DNA from: Actinomycetes bacterium
Lineage (GTDB): Bacteria; Actinomycetota; Acidimicrobiia; Acidimicrobiales; UBA8190
Direction: 5' to 3'
Assembly (NCBI GenBank): GCA_021798135.1
Contig: JAJZYI010000006.1
Span: 1 to 27,401, forward strand
DNA: 27,401 nt
Shown: positions 16,005 through 23,426 of the stretch, in pieces
Layout: each line of letters begins with the position of its first letter
Position numbering within the stretch: position 1 is the stretch's first letter
Position numbers and translations under genes: made by a program
Notes under the pieces: model-generated
The model's input: the letters and a program-made list of their open reading frames with translations, nothing else
What the model was told of the DNA's origin: nothing
The model's database searches: none

Positions 16005-16304
16005 GTGTGCCAAGATGGTGGCGTGGTCGGAGCGATCGGCTCGAGCGGTGTCAGCCCGGCGCTGCAGCAGGCGTCGCTGCTGTTCAACGACCTGGGCTGG
16101 CAGGCCTCGAGCCCCGCAGGCGGCCTGCCCGGCGCACAGGGCTGGACGACCACGCTCGACGCCGCCGGCACGCCGCAGGTCCCGTCCTCCGTGCCGGTGT
16201 CGAGCGCGCCGGGCTGGATGACCACCCTGGACGCCGCCGGCACGCCGCAGGCCCCGTCGTCGCTGCAGTCCACCCTCGGCCAGAACGTCGACCTGCGCCT
16301 GTAG
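16005..16304 (+). CDS. Small hypothetical protein with internal duplication
   Basis: A 99-residue protein I do not recognise (GTG start; a second GTG at 16023 would give 93 residues). It has no signal peptide or membrane segment. GWTTTLDAAGTPQVPSS and GWMTTLDAAGTPQAPSS are two copies of one motif, encoded by a 50-bp repeat at 16141-16190 and 16213-16262. The N-terminal part, VSPALQQASLLFNDLGWQAS, is helical. The codon pattern and the candidate promoter make a real gene likely, but homology would have to confirm it. It lies between the EEP lipoprotein and the DUF429 gene on the same strand. Confidence 0.5.
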   Translation: MCQDGGVVGAIGSSGVSPALQQASLLFNDLGWQASSPAGGLPGAQGWTTTLDAAGTPQVPSSVPVSSAPGWMTTLDAAGTPQAPSSLQSTLGQNVDLRL

Positions 16305-16400
16305 GGCGGCGCGACCACGCTCTGGGGTGGCCGACCGTCGGCCGTCGTCGGCGTGCCGCCGTGCACGGGTCCGAGCGGCCGACCAGGATGCCTCCGAGCG

Positions 16401-16427
16401 GACCGAGCTGACCGAGCTGACCGAGCG
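16401..16427. repeat. 9-bp tandem repeat, 3 copies
   Basis: GACCGAGCT, GACCGAGCT, GACCGAGCG lie in tandem in the 173-bp space before the DUF429 gene. No other feature is seen in that space. Confidence 0.85.
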
Positions 16428-16477
16428 GACAGGGCGCTCGTTGCGGGTGGAGCGGTCGGAGGGGATCGGGGGACCGC

Positions 16478-17338
16478 ATGGAACGGATCGTCGGCATCGA
16501 TCTCGCCACCGAGCCGGAGCGGACCGGGGTCGTCGTGCTGTCGATCGGCCGGGGCCGGGCCGTGGCCAGCCTGCCGCCACGGGGCTTCCGGGCGACGGAC
16601 GCTTCCGTGTCCGAGATGGTGGGCCCGGCGACCGTGGTCGGGCTCGACGCCCCCCTCGGATGGCCCGAGGAGTTCGTGCGGGCGATGGTCGAGCACGACG
16701 CGATGGCGCCGTGGCCGACTTTCGGGGAGCCCGATCCGGCGGCGCTGCGCAGGCTGCTGAGCCGGCGCCTGACCGACCGCTTCGTGCAGCGGCAGGCAGC
16801 GATCATCCCGCTGTCGGTGTCGGCGGACCGCATCGGAGCCGTCGCCATGCGCGGGGCCGCCCTGCAGACGGCGTGGTCGGCTGCGTGGGGCGCCATGGCG
16901 CCTCGCGACGGCTCCGGACCGCTCGTCGAGACCTACCCGGCTGCTGCGCTGAAGCTCTGGGGCCTGCCGCACCGCGGGTACAAGGGTGCCGTGCCGGCGG
17001 CAGGCAGGCCGGGCGCGGGCGGGGCTCCGCTCGCACCGGAGCGGACGCGTCGGCACATCGTGGGCAGCGTGGTGCAGCGCACGGCCGGCTGGCTCGCGTT
17101 CGACGACCGGAACGGGTCTGTGGTGGGCCGGGCCGTCGCGTCCGACCACACCCTCGACGCCCTCGTCTCGGCCCTGGTCGCCGCGGCGGCGAAGGCGGGT
17201 CGCACCGACCCGCCGCCGGGCGCCGACGCTGAGCGGGCCCGTCGCGAGGGGTGGATCCACCTCCCGACGTGCTCCCTGCAGGACATCGGCGCGCCGCTGG
17301 CGGCTTCGGCGGCGGGAGCGCCGGCAGTCGCGCCCTGA
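16478..17338 (+). CDS. DUF429-family predicted nuclease-fold protein
   Basis: A 286-residue protein of the DUF429 type, predicted to have an RNase H-like fold. The acidic positions expected of that fold are visible: D8 in MERIVGIDLATEP, the Asp in VVGLDAPLGWP, and the late Asp in SDHTLDALVSALVAAAA. ETYPAAALKLWGL is the usual central motif (family EvYPaA). The biochemical role is not established. The C-terminus adds a short Ala-rich tail. Start ATG 16478 has GGGGGA upstream. It converges with the small membrane protein that follows, 4 bp after its stop. Confidence 0.82.
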   Translation: MERIVGIDLATEPERTGVVVLSIGRGRAVASLPPRGFRATDASVSEMVGPATVVGLDAPLGWPEEFVRAMVEHDAMAPWPTFGEPDPAALRRLLSRRLTDRFVQRQAAIIPLSVSADRIGAVAMRGAALQTAWSAAWGAMAPRDGSGPLVETYPAAALKLWGLPHRGYKGAVPAAGRPGAGGAPLAPERTRRHIVGSVVQRTAGWLAFDDRNGSVVGRAVASDHTLDALVSALVAAAAKAGRTDPPPGADAERARREGWIHLPTCSLQDIGAPLAASAAGAPAVAP

Positions 17339-17342
17339 GGGG

Positions 17343-17801
17343 TCAGGCGGACGCCTGCTCGCCGAGCAGCTGCTGGAGCACCCGGTCCTGGGCAGCGAGG
17401 TGCTCCTGGAGCTTCACGACCTCGTGCAGCACGGCGTCGGCGTCGTTGTAGGTGGCTTCCGCTCGCTTGTCCGCCGCCGTGGCCAGCACGTTCTGCCCGA
17501 CGATGATGACCGACAGCAGGACGAGCTGCAGGAACGTCTGCGACACCCACGAGACCAGCGTGACGGCATTGTGGGAGCTGACGGCCTCGGGCAGGCTGAC
17601 GAGGGCCAGCGCTGCGAACGCGTACGCGCACCACATGGTGCCCACCGCGTTGGTCACCTTCACGGCGAACCGGGAGTTGAACCTGGCGAGCACGCTCCCG
17701 CGGGGCAGCTGCTCGCTCACCTTGACCGGCTGCCCGACGTGGTCCAGCTTGTCCTTGGTGCGGTGGTGCGGGACGTACTCGTAGATGGAGCGGATGGCCA
17801 T
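17343..17801 (-). CDS. Small two-TM membrane protein (DUF1003-like)
   Basis: A 152-residue protein. It starts with about 50 polar residues (MAIRSIYEYVPHHRTKDKLD), then has two transmembrane helices (about 52-75, and about 84-104 with SQTFLQLVLLSVIIVGQN), then a helical, coiled-coil-like tail (DADAVLHEVVKLQEHLAAQD). The arrangement and the VGQN motif recall DUF1003 and related small actinobacterial membrane proteins; function unknown. ATG 17801 is chosen because GGAGGA lies just upstream. It is transcribed away from the KimA-like transporter. Confidence 0.7.
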   Translation of the reverse strand: MAIRSIYEYVPHHRTKDKLDHVGQPVKVSEQLPRGSVLARFNSRFAVKVTNAVGTMWCAYAFAALALVSLPEAVSSHNAVTLVSWVSQTFLQLVLLSVIIVGQNVLATAADKRAEATYNDADAVLHEVVKLQEHLAAQDRVLQQLLGEQASA

Positions 17802-18066
17802 GGGTCCTCCTCGGCGGCACGGGCGGTCTCGGAACGGTCCGTCGGTCTCGACAGGAGCAGGTGGTGCGGACGGTCGCACGAGTCTCGCCCGTCACCCGCC
17901 GCCGTGCCGGCCTCTCCCCGGCGGCCCGCCGGGACCGAGCACGGTGCGAGCGCCGAAGGTGCGCCCCCGGGCGCTCGCCGAGCGGCTGACGGCGCAACGC
18001 CTTCCTGTTCTGTGAGGATCGGGGCGACCCGTGACCGGCCGCCCCCAGCGAGCAGCGAGGAACCCG

Positions 18067-19908
18067 ATGGAGGACACCGAACCGGCGCTCACCGCCGGCC
18101 CGGCATCGCCGGGACCGGGTGCCGAGCCCGGCGGCGCGAACGAGCACGCCGAGGAGATCACCAGCCTCGAAGGGATCCCCGCCCTCTCCCTGGACGCCAT
18201 CAGCTCGGTCGCCTACGGGCCGGAGGCGATGCTGGTCGTGCTGGCGAGCGCCGGGGCGGGCGCCCTGGGCAAGATCGAGCCGATCACGCTCGCCATCGTG
18301 GCGCTGCTCCTGATCCTCGTCTTCTCGTACCGCCAGGTGATCGCCGCCTACCCCGACGGCGGGGGCTGCTACGCCGTCTCCAAGGCCAACCTCGGCCGCA
18401 GCGCGAGCCTGCTCGCGGGGGCGGCCCTGATCGTGGACTACGTGCTCACCGTGGCCGTCTCGATCGCCGCCGGGGTCGCGGCGCTCGTCTCCGCCTTCCC
18501 CGGCCTGGCGCCGGACAGCCTCGCCCTCGGCCTGGGGATCCTCGCGGTGCTCACGGCGCTGAACCTCCGGGGCCTCGCCACGAGCGCACGGGCCCTGCTG
18601 CTGCCGACCGTGGTGTTCGTCGTCGGGATCTACGCCGTGATCGTCGCCGGCCTGTTCCGCCACCACCCCGCCGCCGGAGCCTCGGTCCACCAGGCGGCGA
18701 TCCCCGCGGCGGCGACCGCCGTCGGCGTGCTGCTGATCCTGAAGGCGTTCGCCGCGGGGTGCAGCGCCCTGACGGGGGTGGAAGCCATCGCCAACGACGT
18801 CCCCGTGTTCCGCGAGCCGAGGGCGCGCCGGGCGATGCGCACCGAGGTGCTGCTGGGCGGCCTCCTCGGGACCATGCTCCTCGGGCTGTCGGTCCTGACC
18901 GTGCGCTTCCACATCGCCCCGTCGGCGTCCCAGACGGTGCTCAGCCAGATCACCGGGGCGTCGGTCGGGCGGGGGGTCCTGTACTACGTGATCGACCTGT
19001 CGACGACGGCGATCCTGGCGATCGCCGCCAACACCTCGTTCGGCGGGCTGCCGGTGCTCGCCAGCCTGCTCGCCCGGGACAACCTCCTGCCGCACGTCTT
19101 CGGCCTGCGCGGGGACCGCCCCGTCTACCGCTACGGGGTCGTCGCCCTCGCCGTGCTCGCCGGCCTGCTGCTCGTCGCCGTCGACGCCGACACCAACGCG
19201 CTCATCCCCCTGTTCGCCATCGGCGTCTTCACCGGGTTCACCCTCTCCCAGACCGGCCTGGTCCGCCACTGGCACAGCGAGCGCCCGAGCCGCTGGTGGG
19301 CGCGGGCGGCCCTGAACGGGCTGGGGGCGGTCATGACGGCGGTGGCGACCGTCATCTTCGTGGTGACGAAGTTCACGGCGGGCGCCTGGGTGGTGGTCAT
19401 CGCCATCCCCGCCCTCATCGCGCTCTTCACGCGCATCGCCCGCTACTACCGGGAGGTCGGCGTGGAGCTCGGGCTGGGAGCGACGCCACCGGCCCCGAGG
19501 CCCGAGCCCAGCCTCGTCGTCGTCGCCGTCACCGCGGTGTCGAGGATGACGGCCGCCGCGCTGTCGAGGGCGCTGTCGCTCGGCGACGAGGTCGTCGCCG
19601 TCAGCGTGCAGTTCGACGACGAGGGGGCTTCGTCCCTGCAGGCGGCGTGGGACCGGTGGCAGCCCGGTGTCCCGCTCACCGTCCTGCGCTCGCCGTCGCG
19701 TTCGATCGCCAGGCCGATGCTCGCCTACCTGCGGTCCCCGCAGCTGCGGGGCCGGCCGTCCGTCCTGGTGCTCATCCCCGAGGTCGAGCCCCGCAAGTGG
19801 CGCCACCAGCTCCTCCAGAACCAGCGCGGCGTCGTCCTCGCCAACGTGCTCCGCCGGCGCGCCGACGTGGCCGTCGCCAGGATGGCGTTCCGGCTGCGGG
19901 AGGAGTGA
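18067..19908 (+). CDS. APC-superfamily permease, KimA-like (probable K+ transporter)
   Basis: A 613-residue transporter. After an acidic start (HAEEITSLEGIPALSLDAIS), about 12 transmembrane helices follow, including the region SVAYGPEAMLVVLASAG typical of the KimA/YdaO family and YPDGGGCYAVSKANLG of the APC superfamily. The last ~150 residues (from about RYYREVGVELG) are cytoplasmic, with a universal-stress-protein-like alternation (SLVVVAVTAVSRMTAAALSR, LVLIPEVEPRKW). B. subtilis KimA is a high-affinity K+ importer inhibited by c-di-AMP; whether this one is similar is inference. ATG 18067 has AGCGAGGA upstream; an in-frame GTG at 18031 would add 12 residues. I see no c-di-AMP riboswitch in the 265-bp upstream space. 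Confidence 0.85.
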   Translation: MEDTEPALTAGPASPGPGAEPGGANEHAEEITSLEGIPALSLDAISSVAYGPEAMLVVLASAGAGALGKIEPITLAIVALLLILVFSYRQVIAAYPDGGGCYAVSKANLGRSASLLAGAALIVDYVLTVAVSIAAGVAALVSAFPGLAPDSLALGLGILAVLTALNLRGLATSARALLLPTVVFVVGIYAVIVAGLFRHHPAAGASVHQAAIPAAATAVGVLLILKAFAAGCSALTGVEAIANDVPVFREPRARRAMRTEVLLGGLLGTMLLGLSVLTVRFHIAPSASQTVLSQITGASVGRGVLYYVIDLSTTAILAIAANTSFGGLPVLASLLARDNLLPHVFGLRGDRPVYRYGVVALAVLAGLLLVAVDADTNALIPLFAIGVFTGFTLSQTGLVRHWHSERPSRWWARAALNGLGAVMTAVATVIFVVTKFTAGAWVVVIAIPALIALFTRIARYYREVGVELGLGATPPAPRPEPSLVVVAVTAVSRMTAAALSRALSLGDEVVAVSVQFDDEGASSLQAAWDRWQPGVPLTVLRSPSRSIARPMLAYLRSPQLRGRPSVLVLIPEVEPRKWRHQLLQNQRGVVLANVLRRRADVAVARMAFRLREE

Positions 19909-19979
19909 CGGGCCCCGGCCGCACCGGGACGAGCTCCCGCACTCCTGCCGGGGCGGTCCGTGCCTGGTAGAACGGTCCG

Positions 19980-20381
19980 ATGGGCGACGAACCCCCCTCG
20001 GCGGTGATCGACGCGATGCTCGCCGGTCTCGGCGACTGGCGCGGCTCGGCGCTGTCCAGGCTCCGAGACCTGATCCGGCAGGCCGATCCCGACGTGGTCG
20101 AGGAGCTCAAGTGGCAGAAGCCCACCAACCCGGTGGGCGTGCCGGTGTGGTCGGACGGCGGCATGATCTGCACCGGGGAGGTCTACAAGGACCACGTCAA
20201 GCTCACCTTCGCCAAGGGTGCCTCGCTCGCCGACCCTCACGGGCTGTTCAACGCCAGCCTCGGCGGCAACCTCCGCCGGGCCATCGACGTCCACGAGGGC
20301 GACGAGGTGGACGACGAGGCGTTCGGGACGCTCGTGCGGGCGGCGGTGGCGCTGAACAGGGCGACGGGGCGCCGCCGCTGA
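19980..20381 (+). CDS. DUF1801-domain protein
   Basis: A 133-residue cytoplasmic protein of the DUF1801 (YdhG-like) type. The family core is visible: LRDLIRQADPDVVEELKWQKP, then TGEVYKDHVKLTFAKGASLADPHGLFN and a C-terminal helix (DDEAFGTLVRAAVALNR). Function in the family is unknown. It starts 71 bp after the transporter stop. No strong ribosome site precedes ATG 19980. It converges on the propeller lipoprotein gene with a 133-bp gap in which I see nothing else. Confidence 0.85.
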   Translation: MGDEPPSAVIDAMLAGLGDWRGSALSRLRDLIRQADPDVVEELKWQKPTNPVGVPVWSDGGMICTGEVYKDHVKLTFAKGASLADPHGLFNASLGGNLRRAIDVHEGDEVDDEAFGTLVRAAVALNRATGRRR

Positions 20382-20514
20382 CCGGCTCGCTGCCGGAGCC
20401 GGGCCCGACGGTCGGGAGGGCCCGCTGGCATGGCCCTGGCGCGACGGGGCCGGCGGAGGTGCACCGGCGCTTCGCTCCACCCTCGCCGTCCTGGCGCGCC
20501 GAACCGGCGGGCGT

Positions 20515-21756
20515 TCAGGAGCCGTACGTCAGGACCACCCCGGACGTGCTGTCCGGGAAGTTGCCCCCGACGGCGACACAGGCGACGGCCGAGCGGCACG
20601 CGACCGCGTTCAGGCCGTCGGACGTCGGCACGCGCATCGAAGTCCACGCGAGGCCGCCGTCGGTCGAGAGGAAGGCGGCGCCCGTGAAGGAGTTGGCGGC
20701 CGGATCGTACGAAGCTCCCACCGAGATGCAGGAGCGCTGGACGCAGCTGACCGATCCCCCCACCGTGGTGGGCTCGTGCTGCCAGGTGCTGCCGCCGTCG
20801 CTGGTCACGATCGGGGTCCCCGTCCCGTAGGTGTCGGTGGCGCCGCTGGCGATGAGCCCGACGCAGTCCCGCGCGTCGGCGCACGACACCCGCCCCAACG
20901 TCGAGGCTCCGCCGACGACCGTGGCCGCCGACCAGCTCGCGCCGCCGTCGTCGCTCACCGAGGCCATCGACGGCGAGCTCGCCTCGGGACCGGGGCCGGA
21001 CCCGCCGACCATGCAGAACGTGGAGGTCGGGCAGGTCACCGAGTCCACGAAGACGAGGCCGGTTGGCAGGCTCCGGGTGGTCCAGGTGCTGCCCCCGTCG
21101 GTGGTCACGGCGATGGCGGAGCCGCCGCCGACGGCGATGCACCTGGAGGTCGAGACGCAGGCGACGTCGGTCAGGGCGCCGACCTGGGGCGGCACGGCCT
21201 CGCTCGTCCAGGACCGTCCGCCGTCGGTGGTGACGAGCGCCTCGGGCGCGAAGCCGCCGCTCCCCGTCGACCCGCCGACAGCGGTGCAGCTCTGCGCACC
21301 GGGGCAGGCGATGGCCGTCAGCCACCCGCTCGGCGCCGTGTGGAGCAGCTGCCAGCCGTCCCCGCCGTCGGCACTCCCGATGACCCATGCGGGCCCCGAC
21401 CCGCGGTCGCTGCCTCCCACGGCGTAGCACCGCGCGGTGCTCGGGCAGGTGACGTCGTTCAGGTAGCCGACGCCGGCGGGGACCGCCCTGGCGGTCCACG
21501 TCGCGGTCGACGACCCGGTGCCAGCGGTGGCCCCGGACGGTGCCGTGCTCGCGGTGGCCCCGGACGGTGCCGTGCTCGCGGTGGCCCCGGACGGTGCCGA
21601 CGAGGAGGCGGCCGGGCGTGCCGGGCCCGGCGACGTCCGGCTCGTCGCGGCGTTCCCGCCGCAGCTGCCGAGCGCCAGGGTGGCGGCCGCCACGCCGGCC
21701 AGGCCGCCGATGCGTGCGAGGCCGTGCCGCCCCCGTCCTCGTCGCCCGCTCGCCAT
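20515..21756 (-). CDS. Seven-bladed beta-propeller lipoprotein (BNR/sialidase-like repeats)
   Basis: A 413-residue secreted lipoprotein: Arg-rich start, hydrophobic stretch, lipobox LALGSC, then a Ser/Thr/Ala linker containing three 9-residue APSGATAST-type repeats. The rest is seven propeller blades of about 45 residues. Several carry a BNR/Asp-box motif such as VTTDGGRSWT, VTTDGGSTWT or VTSDGGSTWQ. Each blade has a cysteine pair: TCPSTARC, ACPGAQSC, ACVSTSRC, TCPTSTFC, SCADARDC, SCVQRSC, ACRSAVAC. Catalytic sialidase residues are not evident, so a binding or scaffold role outside the cell is more likely. ATG 21756 is chosen; GAGGGGAG lies 12 bases upstream, which is a long spacing. Confidence 0.82.
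   Translation of the reverse strand: MASGRRGRGRHGLARIGGLAGVAAATLALGSCGGNAATSRTSPGPARPAASSSAPSGATASTAPSGATASTAPSGATAGTGSSTATWTARAVPAGVGYLNDVTCPSTARCYAVGGSDRGSGPAWVIGSADGGDGWQLLHTAPSGWLTAIACPGAQSCTAVGGSTGSGGFAPEALVTTDGGRSWTSEAVPPQVGALTDVACVSTSRCIAVGGGSAIAVTTDGGSTWTTRSLPTGLVFVDSVTCPTSTFCMVGGSGPGPEASSPSMASVSDDGGASWSAATVVGGASTLGRVSCADARDCVGLIASGATDTYGTGTPIVTSDGGSTWQHEPTTVGGSVSCVQRSCISVGASYDPAANSFTGAAFLSTDGGLAWTSMRVPTSDGLNAVACRSAVACVAVGGNFPDSTSGVVLTYGS
21520..21600. repeat. 27-bp tandem repeat, 3 copies, in the propeller lipoprotein linker
   Basis: Three near-identical 27-bp units (GTGGCCCCGGACGGTGCCGT plus seven bases) encode the repeated APSGATAST-type linker after the lipobox. The period is a multiple of three. 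Outer boundaries are approximate. Confidence 0.9.
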
Positions 21757-21955
21757 GGCTGTGGCTGGCTCCCCTCGACGTCGCAATCGCCCGCGTCCCT
21801 GGCGCCCAGCGGCTCGTGCTCGGCGACGCGATGCGGGCGGCGCCAGGCGCCCGGCGCGAGGCGCGAGGCCCGGCCATCGCAACATAGACCGGTGGGGCCG
21901 TCATGGTGGGCCGGCCACCTCGGCGCGGCCGTCGCGCGGGCCGAGCCCCAGGAAG

Positions 21956-21985
21956 ACGGATGCCGGCCCGAGGGCCGGCATCCGT
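21956..21985. terminator. Perfect 13-bp hairpin, possible bidirectional terminator
   Basis: ACGGATGCCGGCC and GGCCGGCATCCGT pair perfectly around the 4-nt loop CGAG. It stands alone between the propeller gene and the island. There is no T-run on the plus side, so termination is inferred from stem strength only. Confidence 0.55.
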
Positions 21986-22250
21986 CGTTGGCACCGGGGA
22001 TGGCCGTGGGCTCGCGGTGAGCCCCATGCCATCCGCCTGGGGCCCGCAGGCATGCCGCGACCCGTCGTCGCCCCATGCTGCAGGGTCCCCGTGGTGGTCT
22101 TGGGGTGGCATTATACGAACACCCCTGGATCCTTAAAGGCGCAGGTCACGGCCACTCTCGACGGAGAGCCAATGAGCTTGCCGGCCACGAACTCGGCTCT
22201 ACGAATGGGCGATGGGGATCGCTAGTCCCGCGGGCACGCCGGCTAGATTC

Positions 22251-22285
22251 CGACCAGATCGAGCCGCGCAGGTGCGATCTGGTCG
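22251..22285. promoter_or_regulatory. Perfect 11-bp inverted repeat
   Basis: CGACCAGATCG (22251-22261) and CGATCTGGTCG (22275-22285) are perfect inverse complements with a 13-nt spacer. It lies about 116 bp beyond the stop of the 54-residue minus-strand gene. It could be that gene's terminator, a regulator site, or an integrase core site. Confidence 0.5.
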
Positions 22286-22400
22286 AAACCGCGCCAAGCA
22301 CACGGCTCGAATCGCGACCCATCGAAGCGCTATCGGTACGTAGCCGCTTCGGGCTCACCCTTTCATTGGCTACGTGGTGGGGCGGCCCGGTCCCCGCTGC

Positions 22401-22565
22401 TTAGCCCCGCGACGAGCGGCGCGGCGTCCGCCGGGGCGCCGGCCGCTTGGCCGCGCCTTTCGAGGTGTCGGGGGTCGAGCGGTCGTGCGTCGGCACCTTC
22501 GTGCCGTCTGCACGCGTGTACTCGTGGACCCGGACGAATTTCTTGCCCTTCGCCGTTTCAGCCAT
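22401..22565 (-). CDS. Very small basic protein (54 aa), divergent to the defence operon
   Basis: A 54-residue, strongly basic protein: FVRVHEYTRADGTKVPTHDR (10-29) is followed by a Lys/Arg/Pro-rich tail. The YTRxDGTxVxxHxR pattern resembles a short motif found in many small phage and bacterial proteins of unknown function; I know no activity for it. The start is very well supported: AGGAGGTGA lies 9 bases before ATG 22565, the strongest ribosome site in the window, with the -10 box TATACT about 45 bases upstream on the minus strand. It shares its promoter region head-to-head with the plus-strand operon, so it could be a DNA-binding or accessory component, or just a neighbour. Confidence 0.75.
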   Translation of the reverse strand: MAETAKGKKFVRVHEYTRADGTKVPTHDRSTPDTSKGAAKRPAPRRTPRRSSRG

Positions 22566-22608
22566 CGTGAGCTTCACCTCCTCGTAGTTCCCATCCGATG
22601 ATGTGGGA

Positions 22609-22616
22609 AGTATAAT
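22609..22616. promoter_or_regulatory. Overlapping divergent -10 boxes (bidirectional promoter)
   Basis: Plus strand: a perfect TATAAT at 22611-22616, six bases before ATG 22623. Minus strand: TATACT occupying 22614-22609. The two boxes share four base pairs, so one AT-rich core can open for either direction. The plus transcript would start at or next to the ATG (leaderless), while the minus transcript would have a leader of about 37 nt containing the strong ribosome site. -35 elements are not clear. Confidence 0.75.
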
Positions 22617-22622
22617 GGGAAG

Positions 22623-23426
22623 ATGATGACGATGACGCCGTTTGGTCCATCCGTCGATGAGGTGCCCCTGACGCGGGCTCCGCTCGTGAACGTGATCGCC
22701 CAGGTGCGGTTCCCGGCGGTGATGAAGATCGAGGCGGACAGCGGATTCGTCGCAACCTTTCAGGAGGCAATCCGCAAGGACTATCCCATCCTCCGACCGG
22801 AGCGGCAGCTCGGGGTGATGATCGGGCCGGGGGGCGTCCAGCCCCAGGATGCCGGGACGATCTGGCGGTTCGAGACGAAGGATCCCGACGCCTGGCAAGT
22901 GACCCTCGCCCCGACGTTCGTGTCGCTGTCGGCGAAGCGGTACACGCGCCGCAGCGATCTGCTGGCCCGGCTCACGGTCGTCCTCCACGCGCTGGAAGGC
23001 TGGCTGCATCCGACCGTCTGCGACCGGATCGGCGTGCGGTACGTCGACCGGGTGGCCGGCGAGCAGCTCGGCCGGCTCGGGGATCTGGTCCGACCCGAGA
23101 TCCTCGGCGTCGCCGGAGAGGGGATATCGCTCGGATCCGTAGAGGTCGTCCACGCGCTGTCCGACACGCTCTTTCGGCTCGACGATGCGTCGGAGCTTCG
23201 GGGTCGGTGGGGCCGGCTGCCGGCCGGCGCGACCTACGACCCAGGGATCGAGCCGGCCCGAGAACCGTCGTGGGTGCTCGATCTCGATCACTACACGGCG
23301 CAGCCGGAGGATTTCGACCTGGCGTCCATCGGCGGGAGGATCGCGGAGTTCTGCGATCGGATCTACACGTTCTTCCGCTCGGTGGTGACGGACGCGTTCC
23401 TCGACGAGTTCGGGGCGGAGCGATGA
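22623..23426 (+). CDS. TIGR04255-like protein
   Basis: A 267-residue cytoplasmic protein resembling the sporadically distributed TIGR04255 family: N-terminal PLTRAPLVNVIAQVRFPAVM, a middle strand IWRFETKDPDAWQVTLAPTFVSLSAKRYTRR, and RIGVRYVDRV, which is the family signature. The C-terminal half ends with the helical IAEFCDRIYTFFRSVVTDAF. The biochemical role is unknown; members often sit beside toxin-antitoxin or defence genes. The ATG at 22623 falls at the expected transcription start of the TATAAT box, so it is probably translated leaderless; no ribosome site is present. Its stop overlaps the next start in ATGA. It is the first gene of the six-gene operon. Confidence 0.8.
   Translation: MMTMTPFGPSVDEVPLTRAPLVNVIAQVRFPAVMKIEADSGFVATFQEAIRKDYPILRPERQLGVMIGPGGVQPQDAGTIWRFETKDPDAWQVTLAPTFVSLSAKRYTRRSDLLARLTVVLHALEGWLHPTVCDRIGVRYVDRVAGEQLGRLGDLVRPEILGVAGEGISLGSVEVVHALSDTLFRLDDASELRGRWGRLPAGATYDPGIEPAREPSWVLDLDHYTAQPEDFDLASIGGRIAEFCDRIYTFFRSVVTDAFLDEFGAER

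Larger units (their letters stand above)
21757..22400. other. 644-bp region without a convincing gene, at the edge of the accessory island
   Basis: The part near 21757 should hold the promoter of the propeller gene. It contains one strong hairpin (21956-21985), then a drop in GC from about 22095 onward (GGCATTATACGAACACC), then an 11-bp inverted repeat (22251-22285). The open frames here lack coding character and I do not call any. No tRNA gene or clear attachment-site repeat is recognised. Confidence 0.5.

Noticed and set aside
17802..18066. c-di-AMP (ydaO-type) riboswitch upstream of the KimA-like gene
   Set aside because: The conserved riboswitch segments could not be found by eye; a covariance-model search would be needed to be certain.
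22140..22240. tRNA gene as integration site for the island
   Set aside because: No cloverleaf with an anticodon arm and T-loop could be built in this region; the stems seen are short and wrongly spaced.
22075..22404. Open frames in the gene-free border region (plus 109 aa, minus 70 aa)
   Set aside because: No ribosome sites, no recognisable motifs, and codon pattern unlike either the core genes or the island genes.
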